Position numbers and translations under genes: made by a program. A stretch of 64,000 bases of DNA from Manduca sexta (taxonomy: Eukaryota; Arthropoda; Insecta; Lepidoptera; Sphingidae): positions 12,156,920 to 12,220,919 of the forward strand of contig NC_051129.1 of the NCBI RefSeq assembly GCF_014839805.1, written 5' to 3'. Below are positions 52,681-61,532 of this stretch, one piece after another. The notes beneath the pieces are model-generated. The model had not been told where the DNA came from. It was given only the letters and a program-made list of their open reading frames with translations, and did not search any database. Every line of letters starts with the position of its first letter. The first letter of the stretch is position 1.

Positions 52681-53310
52681 ACATTCACCGTTTAGCACAA
52701 ATAAAAAATTAAGAGATATTAATAATGAAAAGTAAGAGTGTAATTATTTAGAAATAGAAAACTAACAGGAGGTCATCTGATGGTAAATCATCATACCCAT
52801 TTATAGACACTGCAATAGGCATTATAGAAGACAGTTTTTGACAGTGAGGTTTTACCAAAGGAGAGTTTTCTCAATAAAAAGATAAAAATTGCTGGCTGAA
52901 TGGAATTTGCCATCATTTTAAAATCTAACCTCAAAATACAATCGCGTGACCAAAACAGTTAATGTTAATGCCACGTCATAAAGATTTAACATACGTAACA
53001 ATATTTAAAATAGACATATCAATGTTTAAAAAGATAATATCTTAATCACTGCAGTGAGCAAGATTGATGTGTTCGAGGCAAAAACGTGTGAATGGAAGGA
53101 AATACGCTCCGTTTACTGTGATAAGAGATGCTAGACCTCGAGTTAGGTCGTTATAAGACTTATTCTAGATGTATAAGAATCGACAGGAGATATGAAGTAA
53201 CGTATTGGCTCTGTTACAAATTAATAACAGTAGATATCGAACTTTATGTAAAGTAAATTATAAAATCTATAGCATTATATCAAAATTAATATTTACATAA
53301 CATAACATCA

Positions 53311-53414
53311 CGCATTTATCCCCGAAGGGGTATGCAGAGGCGCAACTAGGGCACCCACTTTTCGCCAAGTATGTTCCGTCCCATGATGTGATAGGGGGCG
53401 AGCCTATCGCCATG
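53311..53414 (-). mobile_element. SINE family B, 3' half, inside the receptor intron
   Basis: This is close to the copy at 30712: CACGCATTTATCCCCGAAGG, GTATGCAGAGGCGCAACTAG and GGGGCGAGCCTATCGCC. It stops abruptly where a 35-bp hairpin (53412-53446) begins. It lies in the long intron of the receptor gene, in the same orientation as the gene. Confidence 0.82.
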
Positions 53415-53446
53415 AAAGTGTTGAATTTTTAATTCAACACTTTCAT
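53412..53446. repeat. Hairpin at SINE B edge (16-bp arms, 3-nt loop)
   Basis: ATGAAAGTGTTGAATT and its complement flank TTT. It begins exactly where the truncated SINE B copy loses similarity, so it may be a by-product of the insertion. Confidence 0.85.
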
Positions 53447-55774
53447 TGTTTTTTTTTATTTTAATACCTATTTAGATCACAGTGCACAAGTAGGTACCAT
53501 CAAAGTAACGTAATCGCAATTCATCCGATATAGTATTTCGATAGGACGGTGATTTTCCGGCGCGTGCGCAGCTTGCCTCACAACTCAAACACCATGACGC
53601 GCCATCGGTTATCTCGTCTAGTTAACTCCACTCCCAAATTGGATTAGAATACAGATTGTTTTATATGAACTTAGTCTTAACTAAGTTTTGAATTTGCCGA
53701 CAAATCTAAGGTAAATTCGTTCATTGGGGTCTACTAATTGTCTTCTATTTTTATTAATAAGCAATAGTATTTCAGCTCTGTGTTACTGTTTGAGGGACAG
53801 TTCAAATAAGAATATGAGGGTAAGTTTAAATTTAAGGATGAATGTTGTAATAAGGTCTAGATGATTATGCTAAAGTAAGTTTACTATCCGGTGAAGTGCC
53901 AGCTCATCACATTTAGTTAGCCAAAACATAACTTAAGTACATATTATTAAAACGCAATTTGAAATAATTCAGCGTATCTCCAGTGTACCAGGCACTCATA
54001 CAAAATGACATATCGCAAGCGGGTCAATGTCGCAGCGCGTTGTGGCAAATCGGCCGAATCACCAAACGACCGGACAAGACATCCTGCGAACATTTACAAT
54101 AAAAACCCTTGCGCAAGGCATTGTCGTCGTGTTCCAATTGCATTGATAAACGTGGCTTTACGTAACGCGCGGACGTTTTGTGAAAACTTTATTTGTATTT
54201 GTCAAGCGTCACATGAACTTGGTATTTTTGACATACATAGTATATGATTGACTGTAATATGACAGTGTATTTGTTTGGCAAGAGTTTCTCTATTTTTGTT
54301 TAAATAGTTAGTATTCTGAGGCTGTATCGGAAAGGAAACGAACAGGATGAAACACAATAGAAATCGAACTGAATTCCGGACATAATTAGTTCGTATTTTA
54401 TGCAAATATTTTAATTACATCATAAACAACTCATTTTCTAAATTGTTATTCGCACATAATAAATTATTCGTATACTTTAGATATCTATAAAAAAATTGCA
54501 ATCGAATTCCGGCGGCAAACAGTTGCATTGTAAATAAACACGCAACGGATATCTTACGTTCGCTCCAATTCCTTGTAATCGATAAAAAAATCGAAACGTA
54601 ATATCGCTAATTGCTGATCGAATTATTGACGCGGGCATCCCGGACACTCGTGCCTATTCATCAAACAAACATAAGCTTTAATTTATTATTAGTAAGGTTC
54701 AATTTATTTATATCAATCTGTATGTAGTGCTCGGGATGTCTTTATCGGAATTACGTATAATTATCGATATTATTAAGTCAATCATGATATCGCTCGGCGC
54801 GTTCGACCACTGGCGTTAAAAAACCCTTATTAATTATGTAACTTATTTTAATTTTGCGTGATCAATGGATATAATTTTATTTTAAATTCCGAAGCGTGCG
54901 CTTGTCACGAGATTGTGACGTAAATAAATGGTTTAGTTTATGCAGTAATTATCAAGTTTGGGCTTCCAATTAGGTCAATACTGATTGCATGAACTGTTGA
55001 TATTATAGTAAATAGTAATATAGAGTCTTTCGAGGGATCTTTCGCTTAAATGTCTTACTTCTTTTATCGTCACCATCAACCATGACTGTTGACACTTACT
55101 TTTGTTTATAAATTTTTAGATGCAATTTCGAGCGTTTTTATTAACGTTCAATTACATAACAGCGTTTAAAACCCGCCAATGCACATTAAGCAATAATCCT
55201 TGATACGATTGTTGAAATTTACAATTCCGGTTTTCTGTTTTCATTTCCTAATATTAATTTAAATAACACATCATTATGCTGCGTTTAGTTAGATTATTGT
55301 AATTTATTTACGAAGGGCTATTAATTGGGCAGTTATTGGAAAATTGATGGATTAGCGTGACCACACGTCAGGCTTGATGGTACTAAATCAGCCAGATATT
55401 AAATAATATTTATATTCGTAAAATATTATTTATAGTCAAAATAATAAATATAGTTTTGATCAGTTTATTTATTGATCAAACTATACTACTTTAAAGGCTG
55501 TAGGTATAAAAAAGAGAAGTCGTTTAGTTATTTGACCCTGCCTTTAGTCGCCTTTTTATTTCTGTTAATTTTGTGGATTAGCTTCAGAAGCTTCTAGACT
55601 AGTTTAAAAATATTTAGGAAAATCATAGTGACACCTATTTTAGACGAGTGTCCTTATTGAAGATATTAATGGATTATTTTTCCAGCACATCCGCAGGTCA
55701 GCACTTAGAAAAATTGAGAATTAATTTGACATTATAAATATATAAATAATTTTAATATGATAACATTGTCTTAC

Positions 55775-55852
55775 CTTGCATCCCTCGCATGTGAAAGCAC
55801 CGAAGTGAAACCCGGCCGCCGGCTCTCCGCACACTTTGCACTTTTGGTTCAT
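55775..55852 (-). CDS. kni: Knirps-family nuclear receptor, start exon (first zinc finger)
   Basis: This 78-nt exon encodes residues 1-26 of an orphan nuclear receptor of the insect knirps/knirps-related/eagle group (NR0A), a DNA-binding transcription factor acting in the nucleus. The peptide begins [18 protein letters not shown] and contains the four zinc-binding cysteines of finger 1 (C5, C8, C22, C25) and the start of the P-box (CEGCK). It ends AAG|GTAAGA, a strong donor in phase 0, which joins exactly to SFFGRS in the exon at 43080-44114. The same split inside the P-box region is, from memory, where Drosophila knirps is split. I chose this ATG because the family normally starts with MNQ. 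A pyrimidine-rich acceptor (TTTGTTTGTTTCAG) touches the ATG, so an upstream 5' exon must exist; whether it adds coding sequence is unknown. The paralogue (kni, knrl or eg) cannot be settled from this finger alone. Confidence 0.95.
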
Positions 55853-56070
55853 CTGAAACAAACAAATAGTATATTAATATGTTTACTAAATGATGACACA
55901 AATAGTTATTTTTGCAGATGGTAAGCCTGCCATGAAAAATAGCATCACCAAACCTTGACTTACACCATGTGTTTGTTACCTGACATGATGTTAATTCTCA
56001 CAATTTATTTAGCTATAATAAGGATAAATAATGCCTAGTAATCATATTGGTTGTGACTATAGTTCAATCA

Positions 56071-56342
56071 CTTAAAATTATTCAGTCGCAGATTGGAGTC
56101 AGAAAGTTGGTGGTGTGATACCCCCGTGCCTTGGGAAGCACGTTACGCCGTTGTCCTGCGCTTGATCTCTCTCCGGTCATGTCGGATTGCCGTCTCACCT
56201 AATTATGAGAGTTAAGGAACAGAGTGCACTTGTGTATTGCACACACACTTGTGAACTATATTATCTCCTGTGTTCTTGGCTGATCTCCATTGAGATTTGC
56301 CATTCTGGTCGAAACACGGTAACGAAGGAATCAATCAAATCA
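56071..56342 (+). mobile_element. SINE family T, 5'-truncated copy
   Basis: TTGGAGTCAGAAAGTTGGTG, GTGTGATACCCCCGTGCCTT and CATGTCGGATTGCCGTCTCA align in order with the body of the copy at 21922-22294, through to TGGTCGAAA near the end. The tRNA-like head is absent. It lies just upstream (gene orientation) of the receptor start exon, about 220 bp away, in opposite orientation. Confidence 0.78.
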
Positions 56343-56597
56343 AGTTCAACCACAACAGGGCGTATTACTGTCTAGTCGTGGAAGTAGTTAATGCAGAAAG
56401 TTTACTAAAGTTAATGGCTATTTTAAACAGAAATTTTCTTACAGTAGGATTATTGTAACTAGTAAGCCCATGAAGGTTCTTGTGTGACGTACCTTCTATG
56501 AATGTTACAATGTTTTTAATAGGTTAGACGATACGGGAACGTAATGCGAGTTATGTAAGAGTAGAAGTCTGCATTAATATAATATATAATATAACAG

Positions 56598-56673
56598 AAT
56601 TGGTCCCTATGGCGCTAAATGGGGGAGGCCTATGTCCAGCAGTGGACGATTCCCGGCTGAAATGATGATGATG
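56598..56673 (+). mobile_element. LINE 3' end fragment (76 bp) with target duplication
   Basis: This very short insertion contains GGAGGCCTATGTCCAGCAGT and ends in AATGATGATGATG. The 14-bp word ATATAATATAACAG is repeated exactly at 56584-56597 and 56674-56687. The sequence is the last part of the same LINE type as at 25691 and 31036. It is among the shortest recognisable 5'-truncated insertions here. Confidence 0.88.
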
Positions 56674-56689
56674 ATATAATATAACAGCC

Positions 56690-56815
56690 TTTATATACTA
56701 TTTTTACTGTTGGGCACTGGCCCTCTCTATACAAAGTGGTTTTAAGCCTTAGTCTACACTTCACACACCTTCGAAATTACGAAAATTCTCAGGTAGGTTT
56801 CCTCACTTCCTTGAC
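56690..56815 (-). mobile_element. SINE family S, decayed fragment
   Basis: On the plus strand TGTTGGGCACTGGCCCTCTC, then GCCTTAGTCTACACTTCACA and AGGTAGGTTTCCTCAC follow the reverse complement of family S with deletions. It begins just after the target duplication of the LINE tail at 56598-56673, so the LINE piece apparently landed next to an S remnant. Confidence 0.55.
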
Positions 56816-57367
56816 CGATCAAATGCCTATTGACAGTTAAAATACTCACATTATTCCAAATAAATGTTTTCTAAAACAACACCACTATAATGTCGCTTAT
56901 CGCGCAGCTGAAAATTCGCTTCAGAAACCCAATTCGTTGTTAATACGCCGTGACCGCGTTCGGACTGTGCAATACCTCATTTAGTTGTTAATTTTCGCTG
57001 GCACAGTGCATGTTATTGGTTGCACACTACCGATAAATCGGATTGCTCTTTCTGTAACAATTAAACGATATTTAATCGATTCGAGATGTTATTGTTTGTC
57101 GTTGATTATTGATTTTTGTTTTGGTTGTGGGTATAATTATTTTGTTGTTAGCTAGGTTTAGGCGTAGGCTTTTTAGTTTAGTATTACGTAGTGTAAAACG
57201 GAAAATATTGTTTAAGTCAATCATAATATTACGCTTTATTTAATATTTATAATGATGAATATACCGTTAGAGGATGAACCTTGTTCGCAATTTGTGATCC
57301 ATGGGTGTAATAACATAGGAAAAATAAATGCAATAATTTTAACTTTATCAAGTAGAAAGTAACACAC

Positions 57368-57586
57368 ACTTAATTTTATCTCCGAAGGAGTAGGCAGAGG
57401 CGAAACTGGTGCACACACTTTCCGTCGTGTGTATTCCGTTCCATGGTGTGATAGGGGGCGAGCCTATCGCCATTTCGGGGCTGATACTTAAAAAAAATAC
57501 CGGATATCACTGCTCCACCCGGGGATCGTACCCGAGACCTCAGCTCTGCAGTCGTACCGTAAAACAACTACGCCACCGAGGTAGTC
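57368..57586 (-). mobile_element. tRNA-derived SINE, family B, most complete copy
   Basis: Read on the minus strand, the head has an A-box-like TCGGTGGCGTAGTTG and a B-box-like GGTCTCGGGTACGATCC. The body contains GGCGATAGGCTCGCCCCCTA, and the tail CTGCCTACTCCTTCGGAGAT matches the end of LINE K (17458-17490). This suggests family B uses the LINE K reverse transcriptase. Target duplications are not evident. Confidence 0.8.
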
Positions 57587-59686
57587 GAGGCTGAAGAAAG
57601 CAACTTTGCATCCAAATACCGAAAGCCATACGCCACATTCATTCGCCACGTTTGTAAATAACACACGGACAGATTTGTAGTCTCGTTATAAATATAAACA
57701 GAACATTAATTTTAATGTCCGCTCAACCTTTAAACACATTAAAATCATAATGTTATTTTTAATACATTGTCATGAATAAGAAAAATCGTCTGATTTACAT
57801 GAATGAGCGGATCGTGTAGGGTTGCCAGTTCATTTATTAAAAATGCTGGATGTGTTATTATTTAGTAAAATCAAAGGCATGCTATAACACGCGTGATAAG
57901 TGTATTTATGTATGACAGGTCATTAAGAGGAATCTATGATATATGTACTTCATTGGTAAAGTATTTAAGTCTGATATTAAAACAACACACATCTATTTTC
58001 GGCAGGGGGCGAAGGAAACTAAGTTCGAACCGCGGAACTTAAAAACGTAAATGTATATTTGAATTGTGTTCAAAAAAGAGTTAATAATCATTTTGAAGAT
58101 CATGAAGGATTAAATTAATATGCGTTGACAGCCCTATTAAACGCGCCTTTAACGGGGCTCGACTTTTGTCATTAAGAAATGAATTAAAAAATTTAAATAA
58201 TGGCGAAGTGTCGTACCGATTGTGATCTCCGTTAGTAATGTAAAACAAATTATGAAGAAAGTACTGTCGGTTAACAAGACAGCGATTATCGTTTGTTGTA
58301 AAGGATTTTGTAATTATGCGGTTAATTTTTTATCAAAACGGCTGGGAGATAATGAATCTCATGGCCTATTTGTTAGTGACTGTTTTCGACTGCCTGATGA
58401 TGATGGCTACTATGTTATTAATGAAAAGGTTACGTTTCTCAATTATTGCCAGAATTCCGGTCTGTAACAAATACTGCGCCGAATAAATATAGGGTAGTTC
58501 AGAATTACTGATAACGCCATCTAGCGACATATTTCTCTAACAACGCAGCCTGTTTTAGTCTTATCAAGCGTTATTAGATTATTTATAATCATTCAAATCA
58601 ATCAATAATGCATTTGTGTCGGAATCGGACCCACGGCTGTCTTACGGTTTATCACCCACAAGGCATCAAGTCTGAATGTTTCTCTTCTAAATTACATATA
58701 AAGCATACACGTATATTGTCAATACATATATAATTGGTTATATATTAGTTTTATGAGCTAGATATCAAATTCATTGATTTATGTCCACGAAAACATAACT
58801 GCTTTCCAATATTAATATGCATGTCTGTCTGTTTCAACGGAATGTATGATTAGTGTTATATTTATCATCTGATTATGAATCGATGAGATAGGTGGGAACG
58901 TAGACGATGTAATATGTAGCGCGAATATGCTTCTCTTACTTGGAAATAATGGCTCATTTTTTCTCTTATAGTAAGAAGAGTTTACGTCGCTTATGACGGT
59001 CAATAGATGTTCTTTCAATGATTGCCTTAATTATGCCCGCTTTACAGTGACAAAGGATAACATTTTCCGAAACCCTACACAACTTATAGGTACTAATAAT
59101 ATACCTAGATGGAAACCGATCTAATTATAATTAGATGTTACATAACAGTAGCGAAGAGTGAATTTTTTCAAAAGGTAACCCGAGGCAGAAAATAAATTGC
59201 CTTAGTTAACATATATCGGCCAATTTAACCGAAAATAAAAACTTAGACAAACGTAAATAAACCTAAAAGGGAAGCCGGTAGGAATCGGGTTGTGTGGACG
59301 CTTCGACACTGCTGCCCTAGTACTGATCATGTAATTTTTAAGTATTTGAGATCATATATCTTTGAGTCTTGTAGCGCCATCTCAAACAATATCATGGATT
59401 AAGAAGGCTACTTTAAATTATCCATCCAATCCTTACTGCCTGATCCTTTTAATGAAGTCCCACACGTTCGTTTATTTGTATTATCATTTTTATACGGTAA
59501 TTATGTAACTTCAAACACCTTGGTCACACGTTGTAGAAACAAATATTTATACATATTTTAATAATTTACGCATGATAGTAATGAATGAGTGACGCAACGC
59601 ATTCCGTAGAGATAACTGTCAGTGACTTAAAATAATACGGGGTTTATGAAGATATATTAGCAAGGTTGATAATATACTTCCAAATG

Positions 59687-59877
59687 TGTTTACACTAGCA
59701 GCAATATTTTAATAATTCTATACACATACGATTAGTCTTAAATCATCCAAGTTTCAAGATTTCAAAGCTTGTAATTGTTAACTCGGTAAAAATTGCTTGT
59801 GGAAGTTAAGTTTTGTTAGTTTTCTTGTTAATCTAAGTCTTGCTTAAAGGTTTAGTAAAATATAATGCGCTTTTAAT
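59687..59877. repeat. Family D, copy 2
   Basis: TTTACACTAGCAGCAATATT, AATTCTATACACATACGATT, AAAATTGCTTGTGGAAGTTA and TTAGTTTTCTTGTTAATCTA correspond in order to the copy at 11688-11865. Confidence 0.5.
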
Positions 59878-61433
59878 TATAGATTTTATAGCTTGAGTCT
59901 AAGTACGTCTTATGCTTGAATGATATAATTCATTGAAATATGAAAGGATATCTGCAGACGTTCCTAGTGCATCTAACATTTGCAGAAGCTACTGTCGTCT
60001 TCTGATTTGACGGCTTCAACATCAGTACAGATATCATACTAGCATTTTTAATCCGAAAACACATATAAAGAATATTTCCAAAAACAAAAAAACTGCTACA
60101 TTTTCTTTTCCAGACATGATAAATGCAAAATAATTCTAGGCTAGGTCAAGGTAATCAGCATGTGTGACCGCGCGTTAAGACTATTTCCTAATGCATGACA
60201 ATACATATTCAAACACATAAATAATAAACAAAAATTTGTCCAATCTGAACATACACGATGTATCATCATAAATTAATGGAACATAAATAACCCACAATTA
60301 ATTTTAATTTGAAAATGAATAAATTTTACATAACGGTGTTGGATTGTGTTATAATCAGATTGTTAATTATGGAATAAACTTAAGTGATGTGATAGAAGTG
60401 TTTTTAACATCATTTTTAGATATATATATCATGTGTTTTCTAATTAAGGGTTATTTCAAATTTTAATTGTATATTTGTTTTGAAATATTTTTTTAATTTG
60501 GATATGTGTTGTATCTATGTTTATTGCAGGTTTGTTTGGTGGGTTTATTATTCCATGCCTATTTTTCGCGGGGAAAATACACATTTTCGCTACCATTTGG
60601 TGAGTCGAACGGTTATGTCGGTTTGCGTAGATCTACCGTCATTTTTTGCAGTTAATTTTCTGTAGTTTTTTACACGTAATCAATTTCACAATTATAATAA
60701 TTAAAATCTATGGAGGACGAGCGCTCTGATTTGCAACTCTTTATCATGCGAGCGACTTTGTGTGCCATCATTAAAAAAAGCTATTATTACCCGTCATATC
60801 ACTTTAAACTTTACTGTTATAACTATAAAATAAAATATCACCCATAAGAAGTAAATCACGCAGCATGAGTCCTGTGCTTATCGCTCCGCTCATCGCGGCC
60901 GCTTTTAAATTGAAACAGGTTGAGATTCGATGTCGGCTGATGATTTGTTTCACTTACATTGTAATGACATTTCGCTTTTCGATATTTACAATTTTTGAGG
61001 AGAGAATTCGGTAAGTGGGTTATGGGTAAATTAATATTCTCTTCTCATGACTTCTGAAAGTTTTTAATATGACCAAATATAGCTTGATCAGGGAAACAAA
61101 TTTCGCCATGTGTAAGGTGTATAACATATGGAACTAATTTCATGTGCTGACAAAGTTAACTTTAAAACGAAATAACTAAATCGGCGTCCTTAAAGTAGGT
61201 TTTTTATTTTGACTAAAAAAAGAAAAAACAAAATCGGCGGTCAAAAAGGTCAGATTTTTTTTATTTTCCTGTCAGGCTAAAAAAATCACATTATCTGTGC
61301 CCCAAATTTATAGTAACTAAGATTACACTCATAAGTTGTCCAATATGTTTCCTGGGGCACAATTACTTGAACAATGTGAAATAGGTAACAAGGTAAAGAA
61401 ATATCCATGTTTATAGGAAAGGTATGACAACCG

Positions 61434-61532
61434 ATATCCGGCGAGCGTGATGGACTAAGGCCTCAATCCTCTCAGTCAGAGAGGAGGACTGTGCTCAGCA
61501 GTGGGCAGTACTATACAGGGCTTGGAAATGAT
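61434..61532 (+). mobile_element. SINE family S, 3' end fragment
   Basis: The sequence from the GCGTGATGGACTAAGGCCT part through AGGAGGACTGTGCTCAGCAG to the CAGGGCT tail matches the last 100 bp of the complete S copies. The tRNA-like head is missing, so this is a 5'-truncated or decayed copy. Confidence 0.75.

Larger units (their letters stand above)
44115..55774 (-). other. Long intron of the knirps-family gene (11,660 bp)
   Basis: The intron runs from GTAAGA at the right end to TTACAG at the left end and splits the receptor between its two zinc fingers. It contains no open frame I can support. It carries family F (46309-46475), family C (48620-48833) and a truncated SINE B copy (53311-53414) with a hairpin at its edge. 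The stretch 50200-52680 lacks recognisable repeats and is dense in CGAT and TAAT words; 54500-54960 and 55080-55350 also look non-repetitive. A short CpG-rich patch lies at 45030-45150. In flies the control regions of kni and knrl lie around and within the locus, so this intron is a likely regulatory reservoir, which is inference here. Confidence 0.85.

Noticed and set aside
55415..55490. TATAGTTTTGATCA and its near-complement as a possible foldback element
   Set aside because: The arms are short and imperfect in an AT-rich stretch, which is within chance.
58201..58467. Open frame of about 80 codons that looks protein-like
   Set aside because: The listed first codon is GTG. The first ATG leaves about 70 residues, and no family is recognised. 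No splice context or repeat copy supports it.
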